Below, in pieces: positions 26,810 through 35,301 of a DNA stretch of 51,801 bases; the stretch's first letter is position 1, and the number at the start of each line of letters is the position of its first letter. The position numbers were made by a program, and so were the translations under genes. Below the pieces are notes generated by a model that was given only the letters and a program-made list of their open reading frames with translations, was not told the origin of the DNA and ran no database searches. The stretch covers positions 1 through 51,801 of the forward strand of contig NZ_JAEMTA010000033.1 of the NCBI RefSeq assembly GCF_016462545.1, given 5' to 3'. This stretch comes from Mycolicibacterium sp. (lineage in GTDB: Bacteria > Actinomycetota > Actinomycetes > Mycobacteriales > Mycobacteriaceae).

Positions 26810-27456
26810 GAGGACACCTCCTCAGGCTCGTCGAGTGGCTGACCGCGCAGAAAACCCCGTTCTCGGGCGACGTCGGTCAGAAGTTCACGGAGCTGCTTGC
26901 GTCCGCGGTGCAAACGCGACATCACCGTCCCGATCGGAGTGTCCATGATCTGGGCGATCTCCTTGTACGGGAAGCCCTCGACGTCGGCGTAGTACACCGC
27001 CATCCGGAAATCCTCCGGCAGCGCCTGCAGCGCGGCCTTGATCTCGGTGTCCGGCAGCGCCTCCATCGCCTCTACCTCGGCGGATCGCAATCCCGTCGAC
27101 GTGTGCTGCGCATTGGCCGCCAACTGCCAGTCGGTGATCTCCTCGGTCGGATACTCCGCGGGTTGGCGTTGCTTCTTGCGGTAGCTGTTGATGTAGGTGT
27201 TGGTCAGGATCCGGTACAGCCACGCCTTCAAGTTGGTACCCGCCCGGAACGAGCGGAAACCGGCATAGGCCTTGACCATGGTCTCCTGCAGAAGATCCTC
27301 CGCATCGGCTGGATTACGGGTCATGCGCAGTGCGCCGCCGTACAGCTGGTCCAGCAGTGGGATCGCATCGCGCTCGAACCGCGCCGTCAACTCGGCGTCG
27401 GTCTCCACGGCGGGCTCTTCGGCAGCGGCGGGCGCTGCCCCGTCGAGATCAGTCAT
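26806..27456 (-). CDS. sigH: ECF sigma factor SigH
   Basis: 216 aa from ATG 27456, the usual SigH length. Region 2 is around FERDAIPLLDQLYGGALRM through YRILTNTYINSY, and region 4 is AVYYADVEGFPYKEIAQIM with the HTH. It directs the thiol-oxidative and heat stress regulon. The frame continues to a GTG at 27540 that has AGGAG 8 nt upstream, and to GTG 27468, so longer forms (244 or 220 aa) may be made. The ATG itself has only a weak Shine-Dalgarno. See the promoter at 27616-27643. Confidence 0.93.
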   Translation of the reverse strand: MTDLDGAAPAAAEEPAVETDAELTARFERDAIPLLDQLYGGALRMTRNPADAEDLLQETMVKAYAGFRSFRAGTNLKAWLYRILTNTYINSYRKKQRQPAEYPTEEITDWQLAANAQHTSTGLRSAEVEAMEALPDTEIKAALQALPEDFRMAVYYADVEGFPYKEIAQIMDTPIGTVMSRLHRGRKQLRELLTDVARERGFLRGQPLDEPEEVSS

Positions 27457-27615
27457 CTGGATCGACACCGTCCCTTCTCTCGCGGCACCGTCCTTCGGAG
27501 CCGGCGAAAGAACCGGGCGTTCCAGGCAGAGCGTTGGCACCGAGGTGTCTCCTTCCTCTTGATCCTAGTGGCTGACCCCGACACGGTCGCCGTTGCGCGC
27601 CCGTTGCAGCAGAAC

Positions 27616-27643
27616 AACAGCGTTCGCACGCACGCTTGTTCCC
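27616..27643 (-). promoter_or_regulatory. SigH-type autoregulatory promoter of sigH
   Basis: On the minus strand, -35 GGGAACA (27637-27643), 17-bp spacer, -10 TGTT (27616-27619). It matches the SigH/SigR consensus GGGAAYA-N16-17-cGTT. The start would be near 27608, upstream of the extended GTG start at 27540. The -35 lies in a small palindrome GTTCCC-GG-GGGAAC (27638-27651). Confidence 0.65.
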
Positions 27644-27657
27644 GGGGGAACCAGCAC

Positions 27658-27663
27658 TATCGT
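27658..27663 (+). promoter_or_regulatory. -10 box TATCGT, leaderless ybaK
   Basis: TATCGT is an exact TANNNT, 6 nt before the ATG at 27670. It is divergent from and adjacent to the sigH promoter. Confidence 0.5.
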
Positions 27664-27669
27664 GAGCCG

Positions 27670-28161
27670 ATGGCCCGTGCTGCCACCCCGGCGATCGCCA
27701 CGCTGATGGCTGCGGGCATTCCCCACGACGTCCTGAGCTATCACCACGATCCCCGCAACGAGTCCTTCGGTGACGAAGCCGTGAGCGCGCTGGCGAGCAG
27801 CGCGGCGGTGTCCCCGGAGCAGGTCTTCAAGACGCTGGTGATCGCATTGCCCAAGGGCCTCGCCGTCGCCGTGCTGCCAGTCCCCTACAAGCTGTCGCTC
27901 AAGGCGGCGGCCGCCGCGCTCGGCGTGCCCAAGGCCGAGATGTCCGACCGCGCCGACGCCGAGAGGTCGACCGGGTACGTCGTCGGGGGCATCTCGCCGC
28001 TGGGCCAGAGAAGGCCGCTGCCGACCGTCGTGGACGACTCAGCGCTCGCATGGGACCGGGTGCTGTGCAGCGCGGGAAGACGCGGCCTGCAGGTCGCGCT
28101 GGCGCCCGCGGATCTGGTCCGCGTCACCAAGGCGGTGACCGCCGACATCCTGGCGATGTGA
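27670..28161 (+). CDS. YbaK/EbsC-type aminoacyl-tRNA deacylase
   Basis: 163-aa YbaK-family protein, likely a Cys-tRNA(Pro) trans-editing deacylase. The conserved basic motif around VFKTLVI (53-59) has the catalytic-type Lys, with GYVVGGISPLG in the middle and the C-terminal RGLQVALAPADLVRVTKA. It clears mischarged tRNA. ATG 27670 fits the -10 box. It appears intact here, whereas I recall M. tuberculosis listing split short ORFs (Rv3224A/B) for this region; that comparison is from memory. Confidence 0.8.
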   Translation: MARAATPAIATLMAAGIPHDVLSYHHDPRNESFGDEAVSALASSAAVSPEQVFKTLVIALPKGLAVAVLPVPYKLSLKAAAAALGVPKAEMSDRADAERSTGYVVGGISPLGQRRPLPTVVDDSALAWDRVLCSAGRRGLQVALAPADLVRVTKAVTADILAM

Positions 28162-28167
28162 CAGTCC

Positions 28168-28173
28168 TATGGT
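28168..28173 (+). promoter_or_regulatory. -10 box TATGGT, leaderless SDR gene
   Basis: TATGGT lies in the 18-bp gap after ybaK, 6 nt before the ATG at 28180, so the SDR gene may have its own start despite tight packing. Confidence 0.45.
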
Positions 28174-28179
28174 GAGGTC

Positions 28180-29028
28180 ATGTCGCTCTCTGGGAAGACC
28201 ATGTTCATCTCCGGCGCCAGCCGCGGTATCGGCTTGGCGATCGCCAAGCGGGCCGCCGCCGACGGCGCCAACGTCGCGCTGGTCGCCAAGACTGCCGAGC
28301 CACACCCCAAGCTCGAGGGCACCATCTACACCGCGGCCAAGGAGATCGAGGACGCCGGCGGCCACGCCCTGCCGATCCTCGGCGACGTCCGCGACGGTGA
28401 ATCCGTGGAATCAGCTGTGGCACAAGCGGTTTCGCAGTTCGGCGGCATCGACATCTGCGTGAACAACGCCTCGGCGATCAACCTCGGCTCCATCACCGAG
28501 GTGCCACTCAAGCGGTTCGACCTGATGAACGGAATCAACGTCCGCGGCACCTACGCCGTGTCGCAGGCGTGCATCCCGCACATGAAGGGCCGCGCGAATC
28601 CGCACATCCTGACGCTCTCGCCGCCGATCCTGCTGGAGTCGAAGTGGCTCAAGCCGACGGCATACATGATGGCCAAGTACGGGATGACGCTGTGTGGGCT
28701 CGGCATGGCCGAGGAATTGCGCGCCGACGGGATCGCGTCGAACACGCTGTGGCCGCGGACCATGGTCGCTACGGCCGCCGTGCAGAACCTCCTCGGTGGC
28801 GACGAGGCCATGGCGCGCGCCCGCAAGCCCGAGGTGTACTCCGACGCCGCGTACGTCATCTTCAACAAGCCCGCTGCCGAGTACACCGGTAACTCGGTGC
28901 TGTGCGAGGACGTCCTGTACGAGTCCGGGGTCACGGACCTGTCCATCTACGACTGCGTGCCCGGTTCGGAGCTCGGCGTCGACCTGTGGGTCGAGACCCC
29001 GAACCCGCCCGGCTACACCGGCCCGTAG
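28180..29028 (+). CDS. Short-chain dehydrogenase/reductase (Rv3224-like)
   Basis: 282-aa SDR close to the HSDL2-type group. NAD(P) motif SGASRGIG (11-18), the NNAS motif in CVNNASAIN, and the catalytic YMMAK. It has a long C-terminus (GVDLWVETPNPPGY) beyond the classical fold. The substrate is unknown. ATG start, 18 bp after ybaK. Confidence 0.85.
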   Translation: MSLSGKTMFISGASRGIGLAIAKRAAADGANVALVAKTAEPHPKLEGTIYTAAKEIEDAGGHALPILGDVRDGESVESAVAQAVSQFGGIDICVNNASAINLGSITEVPLKRFDLMNGINVRGTYAVSQACIPHMKGRANPHILTLSPPILLESKWLKPTAYMMAKYGMTLCGLGMAEELRADGIASNTLWPRTMVATAAVQNLLGGDEAMARARKPEVYSDAAYVIFNKPAAEYTGNSVLCEDVLYESGVTDLSIYDCVPGSELGVDLWVETPNPPGYTGP

Positions 29029-29040
29029 CGGCAGCCGAGG

Positions 29041-29817
29041 ATGGCTGACTCCGTGTGGGCGGCAGGGCGGTACGAGTCGGTCGCCGAACGGATCGCCGGC
29101 ATCGCGGACCGGACCGTCGACGCCGCCGACCGTCGCCATCCCCTTCGTGGGGCCGCAGTAGTCGACCTGGCCTGCGGTACCGGAAGTGCGGCGCTCGCAG
29201 CGGCGGCGCGGGGCGCCACGGTGACCGGCGTCGATCTGACCCCCGAGCTGATTCGCATCGGCGCGCAGAAGGCCACCGACGCAGGCCATGCCATCGCGTG
29301 GAAGACGGCGGACGCCGCCCGCACCGGGCTCCCCGACGGCTCGTTCGACGCCGCGGTGTCGAACATGGGGATCATCTTCGTCGATCCCGAGCAGCAGGTC
29401 AGAGAGATCAGCCGGTTGCTGAAACCTCAAGGGGTGCTGGCCTTTTCATCATGGGTCAAAGCCGGTCACAATCCCTTCTTCGATCCGATCGTCGCCGTGC
29501 TGGGCGCCCCGCCCGCCAGGGGGTTCTCCCCGGACCAGTGGGGCGAGACGGAGACGGTGGCCCACCGGTTGTCGGTCGGCTTCACCGACCTCGAGATCGA
29601 CGAGAGGACCTTCACCTGGGAGTTCGCGTCGCTAGATGCCGCGCTGAACTTCCTCGAGCACGAATCCCCCATGCACGTCGACGTCTTCGGCCGTATCGAC
29701 GACACCCAGCGAGAACACCTCGCGGCCGCGTTCAGTGACGCGCTCGCACCCCACTCCGACGGCACCGGGGTGGCGTTCGACACGCCCTACGTCGTGGTCA
29801 GCGCCACCCGTCGCTAG
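29041..29817 (+). CDS. Class I SAM-dependent methyltransferase
   Basis: 258-aa Rossmann methyltransferase. SAM motif I VDLACGTGSA (41-50), motif II TGVDLTPELI, and post motif in FDAAVSNMGIIFVDPEQ. It has a UbiE/small-molecule-methyltransferase look; the acceptor is unknown. It lies 12 bp after the SDR gene on the same strand. Not recalled at this place in M. tuberculosis. Confidence 0.8.
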   Translation: MADSVWAAGRYESVAERIAGIADRTVDAADRRHPLRGAAVVDLACGTGSAALAAAARGATVTGVDLTPELIRIGAQKATDAGHAIAWKTADAARTGLPDGSFDAAVSNMGIIFVDPEQQVREISRLLKPQGVLAFSSWVKAGHNPFFDPIVAVLGAPPARGFSPDQWGETETVAHRLSVGFTDLEIDERTFTWEFASLDAALNFLEHESPMHVDVFGRIDDTQREHLAAAFSDALAPHSDGTGVAFDTPYVVVSATRR

Positions 29818-30626
29818 AGGAGCGTGCCCTGCTCGGGCTCGGGCTCGGCGGGCTCGATCAGCTCGGGTCCGTTGTTGCGGACGCTGTTGACCAGTCGGGA
29901 GACCTCGCGGATCGCGATGCGGTCGAGATCGCCGTGTCCGCGCAGCAGACCCTCGTCGATCGGCGCGTCAGGATCCAGCCACCGGTCCCAGTCACGCTCG
30001 CTGATGGTCAGCGGCATGCGGTCGTGGATCTCGGCTAACGGGCCCGCGGAGTCGGTGGTGATGATGGTGCAGCTGACCAGCGGCGGCGGCGCGTCCTTCG
30101 GTGCATCCTTCGGTCGCCACGTGGACCACAGACCGCCCATGAACAGCAGCTCACCATCGGCCCCGTGCATGTAGAACGGCGTCTTGGCGGCTTTCTTGCC
30201 CGCTGCGTTCTCACCGTTGGGTCGCCATTCGTACCAACCGTCCATCGGGATCAAACACCGCTTGCCCTTCGCCGAGGCGCGGAAGGCGCCCGACGTGGTG
30301 ACCGTCTCCGCACGGGCGTTGATCAACAACGGCCCCTTGGTGTCGGGGCCGCCGTCCGCTGCGGTCTTGGCCCACGGCGGGATCAGGCCCCAGCGCATCG
30401 AGCGGACCCGGCGAGTCGACTCGTCGTCGGGCTCGGCGTGCCTCTTGACCACCGACGTGATGGTGGTGGTGGGTGCCACGTTGAAGTTCGGCTGCGCCGA
30501 TGAGTCTTTACCGGTCGTGCCCTTCCCCGGGTCACTGCGCTCCTGCCCGCCGGTCGTTTCATCGATCGCCTTGATCTTCTCGGCCAGAAGCGCCGGATCG
30601 GTGGTCACCGCGAATCGCCCGCACAT
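29814..30626 (-). CDS. SRAP/YedK-type abasic-site crosslinking protein
   Basis: 270-aa SOS-response-associated (HMCES/YedK) protein (Rv3226c-like). Start MCGRF makes Cys2 the N-terminal nucleophile that bonds to abasic sites in single-stranded DNA; other family residues are in NFNVAPT (47-53), DGWYEW and AEIHDRMP. It guards stalled forks. ATG 30626 is required for Cys2; an upstream ATG at 30635 would bury it. A stretch at residues 25-40 is repeat-like and looks inserted (see findings). Overlaps the methyltransferase 3' end by 4 bp. Confidence 0.88.
   Translation of the reverse strand: MCGRFAVTTDPALLAEKIKAIDETTGGQERSDPGKGTTGKDSSAQPNFNVAPTTTITSVVKRHAEPDDESTRRVRSMRWGLIPPWAKTAADGGPDTKGPLLINARAETVTTSGAFRASAKGKRCLIPMDGWYEWRPNGENAAGKKAAKTPFYMHGADGELLFMGGLWSTWRPKDAPKDAPPPLVSCTIITTDSAGPLAEIHDRMPLTISERDWDRWLDPDAPIDEGLLRGHGDLDRIAIREVSRLVNSVRNNGPELIEPAEPEPEQGTLL
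30528..30554. repeat. Relative of the 36-bp repeat inside the SRAP gene
   Basis: CGCTCCTGCCCGCCGGT (30538-30554) is identical to the core of the array at 1-108. Translated in the SRAP frame it yields TGGQERSDPG. Confidence 0.6.
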
Positions 30627-30658
30627 GTGTCCCATGGTGGCAGAACAGGCCGACAAGG

Positions 30659-30664
30659 CAGGAT
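30659..30664 (+). promoter_or_regulatory. Possible -10 box for aroA
   Basis: CAGGAT lies 7 nt before the ATG at 30672 (one base off TANNNT), in a 45-bp divergent gap with the SRAP gene. Confidence 0.35.
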
Positions 30665-30671
30665 GGACGCC

Positions 30672-31979
30672 ATGACTGAGTACCGAGGAGGGTGGCAGGC
30701 ACCGTCGACGACGACGCCCGTGCACGCCGAGGTCGACGTGCCCGGTTCGAAGTCCCAGACCAACCGCGCGCTGGTACTCGCCGCACTGGCCACCCCGCAG
30801 GGCACGTCCACCGTCGGCGGAGCGCTGCGCAGCCGCGACACCGACCTGATGATCGGTGCGCTCCGAACCCTCGGCGTGTCACTCGACGGCGCGGGAACCG
30901 AACTGTCCGTGAGCGGTTCGATATCGCCCGCCGTGCACGCGCACGTCGACTGCGGACTGGCGGGCACCGTGTTGCGGTTCGTGCCCCCACTCGCGGCGCT
31001 GGGCGCCCAGGTGGTCACGTTCGATGGCGACGACCAGGCCAGGGCGCGTCCGATCGCGCCCCTGTTGGAGGCCCTGCGCGGCCTCGGCGTCCGCCTCGAC
31101 GGCGACTCGATGCCGTTCCGGGTACACGGTGACGGTGGGGTCAAGGGCGGCACGGTCCACATCGACGCGTCCTCGTCGTCGCAGTTCGTCTCCGGACTGC
31201 TGTTGTCGGGCGCGACGTTCGCCGACGGACTGACCGTGCTGCACACCGGGAAGTCGGTGCCCTCGGCGCCGCACGTGGCGATGACGGTGTCGATGCTGCG
31301 CGACGCGGGAGTGCTGGTGGACGACGCGACGGCCAACCGATGGCATGTTGCCCCGGGACCGATCGCGGCGCGGCACTGGGCCATCGAGCCCGACCTGTCC
31401 AACGCGGTTCCGTTCCTGTCCGCCGCCGTCGTGAGCGCCGGAACCGTGCGCATTGCGCGATGGCCTCGGGCCGGGGTGCAGCCATCGGCCACCATCCTCG
31501 AACTGCTCGCCAAGGCGGGATCGACCGTGCGCCAAACTGATTCATACCTCGAGGTCACGGGATCCGACGGCTACGAGGGCTTCGACGCCGACCTCCACGA
31601 CGTCGGCGAACTGGCACCCTCGATCGCGGCGCTCGCGGCGCTGGCCGCACCCGGGGCTACATCGCACCTCACCGGCATCGCCCACCTGCGCGGGCACGAA
31701 ACCGATCGGCTGGCGGCGCTGACCGCCGAGATCAACGGCCTCGGCGGGCACTGCGAGGAGACCCCCGACGGATTGACGATCACGGCCACGTCGATGCACG
31801 GCGGCGTGTGGCGGTCCTACGCCGATCACCGCATGGCGACGGCGGGCGCGATCATCGGGCTGCGGGTGCCCGGCGTGGAGGTCGAGGACATCGGCACCAC
31901 CGCGAAGACGCTGCCCGACTTCCCGCGGATGTGGGCGGACATGCTCGCCGGTACGAGCGACGCGAGCCCACGCGCTTGA
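30672..31979 (+). CDS. aroA: EPSP synthase AroA
   Basis: 435-aa 5-enolpyruvylshikimate-3-phosphate synthase. Motifs: PGSKSQTNRAL (24-34), the GLAGTVLRF loop, and SYADHRMATAGAI. It makes EPSP from shikimate-3-phosphate and PEP in the cytoplasm, feeding chorismate that EntC elsewhere in the window uses. The frame is open to 30627, but ATG 30672 gives family length. It overlaps rsgA by TTGA, a conserved mycobacterial aroA-rsgA pairing. Confidence 0.95.
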   Translation: MTEYRGGWQAPSTTTPVHAEVDVPGSKSQTNRALVLAALATPQGTSTVGGALRSRDTDLMIGALRTLGVSLDGAGTELSVSGSISPAVHAHVDCGLAGTVLRFVPPLAALGAQVVTFDGDDQARARPIAPLLEALRGLGVRLDGDSMPFRVHGDGGVKGGTVHIDASSSSQFVSGLLLSGATFADGLTVLHTGKSVPSAPHVAMTVSMLRDAGVLVDDATANRWHVAPGPIAARHWAIEPDLSNAVPFLSAAVVSAGTVRIARWPRAGVQPSATILELLAKAGSTVRQTDSYLEVTGSDGYEGFDADLHDVGELAPSIAALAALAAPGATSHLTGIAHLRGHETDRLAALTAEINGLGGHCEETPDGLTITATSMHGGVWRSYADHRMATAGAIIGLRVPGVEVEDIGTTAKTLPDFPRMWADMLAGTSDASPRA

Positions 31980-32959
31980 GACCCGGTGACTACCGCGACG
32001 AGTCCGACGTCAGGGTGCGTTCGGGGCGAGGATCGCGGCCGCGCACCAAGATTCGCCCCGAGCATCTCGACGCGGAGGCCGGCATGGTGGTCACCGTCGA
32101 CCGCGGCCGCTGGGGCTGCGCGCTGGGCGGGGATCCGGACCGCCACGTCACCGCCATGCGGGCCAGGGAGCTGGGCCGCACGCCGATCGTCGTCGGCGAC
32201 GAAGTCGACATCGTCGGTGACCTGACCGGGCAGCCGGACACCCTGGCGCGCATCGTGCGCCGAGGGCCGCGGCGGACGGTGTTGCGTCGCACGGCGGATG
32301 ACACGGATCCGACCGAGCGGGTGGTGGTCGCCAACGCCGATCAGCTGATGATCGTCGTCGCGCTCGCCGATCCGCCGCCGCGCACCGGCTTCGTCGAACG
32401 GTCGCTGATCGCCGCCTACGTCGGCGGGTTGACCCCGATCCTCTGCCTGACCAAGTCCGACCTGGCGCCACCGGAACCGTTCGCCGCACAGTTCGCGGGG
32501 TTGGATCTGCAGGTCGTCACCGCGGGCCGCGACGACGATCTCGACACCGTGGTCGACCTGCTCGCGGGCAAGTCGACGGTGCTGGTGGGCCATTCCGGAG
32601 TGGGTAAGTCGACGATGGTCAATCGCCTTGTCCCCCATGCCCATCGGGCCGTCGGGGTGGTGTCGGGTGTCGGCAAGGGCAAGCACACCTCGACACAGTC
32701 GATCGCCTTGCCCCTGCATGGTTCCGGCTGGGTGATCGATACGCCGGGAATCCGCTCCTTCGGCTTGGCACACATCGCACCGGCCGACGTGATGATGGCG
32801 TTCTCCGACCTCGCCGTCGCGGTCGAGGACTGCCCCCGCGGTTGCGGTCACATGGGTCCGCCGGCGGATCCCGAGTGCGCCCTCGACGCGTTGACCGGGC
32901 ACGCCGCGGATCGGGTGGCCGCGGCCCGTCGTCTGTTGATCGCGATGACCGCGGACTAG
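31976..32959 (+). CDS. rsgA: Ribosome small-subunit GTPase RsgA
   Basis: 327-aa circularly permuted GTPase. An OB-fold N-terminus, then G4 TKSD (159-162), G1 GHSGVGKS (205-212) and G3 DTPG (255-258), and a C-terminal zinc knuckle with Cys286, Cys290, His292 and Cys301. It helps 30S maturation and releases it for joining 50S. The TTG start overlaps the aroA stop. The frame is open to 31808 but that lies inside aroA. Confidence 0.92.
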   Translation: MRPGDYRDESDVRVRSGRGSRPRTKIRPEHLDAEAGMVVTVDRGRWGCALGGDPDRHVTAMRARELGRTPIVVGDEVDIVGDLTGQPDTLARIVRRGPRRTVLRRTADDTDPTERVVVANADQLMIVVALADPPPRTGFVERSLIAAYVGGLTPILCLTKSDLAPPEPFAAQFAGLDLQVVTAGRDDDLDTVVDLLAGKSTVLVGHSGVGKSTMVNRLVPHAHRAVGVVSGVGKGKHTSTQSIALPLHGSGWVIDTPGIRSFGLAHIAPADVMMAFSDLAVAVEDCPRGCGHMGPPADPECALDALTGHAADRVAAARRLLIAMTAD

Positions 32960-33081
32960 TCCCGATGACGTTCGCGATCGCCAGAACATGCCGAATCTCG
33001 AATCAAGATCTGGAATCCGTTTGCGAAGCCCCCAAATCGGGCACGCTGCCGAGGGCAAAACGCTATAAGGAGACCAATTTC

Positions 33082-33930
33082 ATGAGCAATGTTCCGACGA
33101 TCGAACTCAGCAGCGGCGGGCACATCCCCCAACTCGGCTTCGGCGTCTACCAGATCGAGCCCGACGAGACCGCAGGTGCGGTCAAGACCGCGCTCGACAT
33201 CGGCTACCGGCACATCGACACCGCCGAGATGTACCAGAACGAGGCAGGCGTCGGCCAGGGCATCCGCGAGTCCGGCATCGACCGCGCCGACGTGTTCGTC
33301 ACCAGCAAGTTGAACAACGGGTTCCACGAACCCGACGAGGCGCGCAAGGCCTTCGACGCCACCCTCGCAGCGTTGAAGTTCGACTACGTCGACCTCTTCC
33401 TCATCCACTGGCCGCTGCCCACCCTCTACGGTGGCGACTTCATGTCGACGTGGAAGGTGCTCGAGGAGTTCCGGCGCGACGGCCGGGCCCGCAGCATCGG
33501 CGTGTCGAACTTCCAGACGCACCACCTCGAGCGGTTGGCGAACGAGACGGACACCGTGCCCGCCGTGAACCAGATCGAGGTGCATCCCTACTTCACCAAC
33601 GAAGAGGTGCGGGCCTACTGCGCGGAGCACGACATCGCAGTCGAGGCATGGTCGCCGATCGCGCAGGGCAAGGTGCTCGACGATCCCGTGGTCACCCAGA
33701 TCGCAGAGGCTTCGGGCAAGTCACCCGCGCAGGTGGTGTTGCGCTGGCACATCCAACGCGGTGACATCGTCTTCCCGAAGTCGGTGACGCCCAAGCGAAT
33801 CCAGGAGAACTACGAACTGTTCGACTTCGAGTTGAGCGAGCACGACGTCGATGCGCTGACCGCGCTCGACAAGGGCGAGGAAGGCAGGACGGGTCCGAAC
33901 CCCGACTCCTTCGACTACATCCCCGACTGA
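33082..33930 (+). CDS. Aldo/keto reductase
   Basis: 282-aa AKR with the full tetrad Asp46, Tyr51, Lys76 and His109, and the C-terminal NADPH motif FPKSVTPKRIQEN. It would reduce aldehydes or ketones with NADPH in the cytoplasm; close to 2,5-diketo-D-gluconate reductase-type members. ATG 33082 has AAGGAG at 33067-33072. A 122-bp gap separates it from rsgA, with no clear promoter. Not recalled at this place in M. tuberculosis. Confidence 0.88.
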   Translation: MSNVPTIELSSGGHIPQLGFGVYQIEPDETAGAVKTALDIGYRHIDTAEMYQNEAGVGQGIRESGIDRADVFVTSKLNNGFHEPDEARKAFDATLAALKFDYVDLFLIHWPLPTLYGGDFMSTWKVLEEFRRDGRARSIGVSNFQTHHLERLANETDTVPAVNQIEVHPYFTNEEVRAYCAEHDIAVEAWSPIAQGKVLDDPVVTQIAEASGKSPAQVVLRWHIQRGDIVFPKSVTPKRIQENYELFDFELSEHDVDALTALDKGEEGRTGPNPDSFDYIPD

Positions 33931-34006
33931 CCCCGAAACGACGACACTGCGGGGAGATCGCGATTCTCGACGAATCGACGATCTCCCCGCAGTGTCGCGT
34001 TTGGGG
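33931..34006. terminator. 76-bp palindrome between AKR and desA3
   Basis: Perfect 19-bp arms CGACACTGCGGGGAGATCG (33942-33960) and its complement at 33979-33997. The flanks CCCCGAAACG / CGTTTGGGG nearly extend it, and the 18-nt loop itself contains GATTC...GAATC. It sits between convergent genes, 6 bp past the desA3 stop, and can act for both directions. There is no T-run. Confidence 0.6.
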
Positions 34007-34012
34007 CGGGTG

Positions 34013-35233
34013 TCAGACGCGCGCGCGCCGACGTTCCCGCACGGCGGCGATGGCCGACTTCAGGCCGCGGCGCTGCTCCGGCTCGAGGTCGGCGAACATC
34101 AGCTCGCTGCGGGTCTCCGGCGCATCGTCGGAGGTGTCCTTCAGGTACTTGTTCGGCAACGACAACTTGGCGATCGTGCGCCAGGTCTTGCCGTACTGCA
34201 CCGCGAAGTTGCCCGTCGTGTACGGCAGGTCGTACTTCTCGCACACCTGGCGAACACGCACGCTGATCTCATGCAACCGGTTGCTCGGCAGGTCCGGGTA
34301 CAGGTGGTGCTCGATCTGGTGGCACAGGTTGCCACTCATGAAGCGCAGCGCGGGCCCCGCCTCGAAGTTGGCGCTACCCAGCATCTGGCGCAGGTACCAC
34401 TCGCCCTTGGTCTCGCCCACCATGTCGGTCTTGGTGAACTTGTCCGCGCCGTCGGGGAAGTGACCGCAGAAGATCACCGCGTTGGCCCAGACGTTGCGGA
34501 TGACGTTCGCCACCGCGTTGGCCTTGAGCGTCGACTTGTAGGAGGCACCGGGCGATAGAGACGTCAGCGCCGGGTACGCGACGTAGTCCTTGACCAACTG
34601 ATGGCCGGCCTTGACGCCGAACTCGCGCACCCGCTTCATCGTGGCGGCGCGGTCGTCGCGACCCTTGGAGATCTTGCCGAGCTCCAGGTGCTGCAACCCA
34701 ACTCCCCACTCGAAGCCGATGGCCAGGAGCGTGTTGAAGAGAAGGTTGCCGTACAGGTTGAACGGGCTCCACTTCTGGTCGCGGGTCACGCGGATCACGC
34801 CATAGCCGACATCGTCGTCCATGCCGAGGATGTTGGTGTACTTGTGGTGCATGAAGTTGTGGGTGAACCGCCAGTGCTTGGAGGACCCACTCATGTCCCA
34901 CTCCCACGTGGAGGAGTGAATCTCGGGGTCGTTCATCCAGTCCCACTGGCCGTGCATGACGTTGTGCCCGACCTCCATGTTCTCGACGATCTTGGCTACG
35001 CCGAGGGTCACGGTGCCGGCCCACCACGCGGAACGGCGTGAGCCGGCCGCCAGCAGGAGTCGGCCTGCCACCTCGAGCGCACGCTGGGCGGCGATGGTGC
35101 GGTGGATGTAGCGCGAGTCGCGCTCGCCGCGGGAGTCTTCGATGTCCAGGCGGATCGCGTCGAGCTCGTTCGCCAGATTCTCGATGTCCGCGTCAGTGAG
35201 ATGGGTGAACGCGGGCACGTCGGTTACTGCCAT
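34013..35233 (-). CDS. desA3: Membrane acyl-CoA desaturase DesA3
   Basis: 406-aa membrane fatty-acid desaturase (Rv3229c). The three histidine boxes are HNVMH (90-94), HNFMHH (125-130) and HQIEHH (305-310), with TM helices between. It is a delta-9 stearoyl-type desaturase making oleic acid, fed electrons by the adjacent reductase. ATG with AAAGGAGG about 9 nt upstream. It may have its own promoter inside the 68-bp gap after the reductase (see the operator). Confidence 0.93.
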   Translation of the reverse strand: MAVTDVPAFTHLTDADIENLANELDAIRLDIEDSRGERDSRYIHRTIAAQRALEVAGRLLLAAGSRRSAWWAGTVTLGVAKIVENMEVGHNVMHGQWDWMNDPEIHSSTWEWDMSGSSKHWRFTHNFMHHKYTNILGMDDDVGYGVIRVTRDQKWSPFNLYGNLLFNTLLAIGFEWGVGLQHLELGKISKGRDDRAATMKRVREFGVKAGHQLVKDYVAYPALTSLSPGASYKSTLKANAVANVIRNVWANAVIFCGHFPDGADKFTKTDMVGETKGEWYLRQMLGSANFEAGPALRFMSGNLCHQIEHHLYPDLPSNRLHEISVRVRQVCEKYDLPYTTGNFAVQYGKTWRTIAKLSLPNKYLKDTSDDAPETRSELMFADLEPEQRRGLKSAIAAVRERRRARV

Positions 35234-35260
35234 CGGTCAGCCTCCTTTCGGTACTTACGC

Positions 35261-35295
35261 TACCGTAACCTACGAAAGCGTAGGTTACCAGTCAG
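35261..35295 (-). promoter_or_regulatory. desA3 promoter with overlapping palindromic operator
   Basis: Minus-strand -35 CTGACT (35290-35295), 17-bp spacer, -10 TAGGTT (35267-35272). A 10-bp perfect inverted repeat GTAACCTACG (35265-35274) / CGTAGGTTAC (35279-35288) covers the -10 and spacer. The 14-mer TACCGTAACCTACG (35261-35274) recurs upstream of the reductase gene. Confidence 0.65.
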
Positions 35296-35301
35296 TAAAC
35301 C

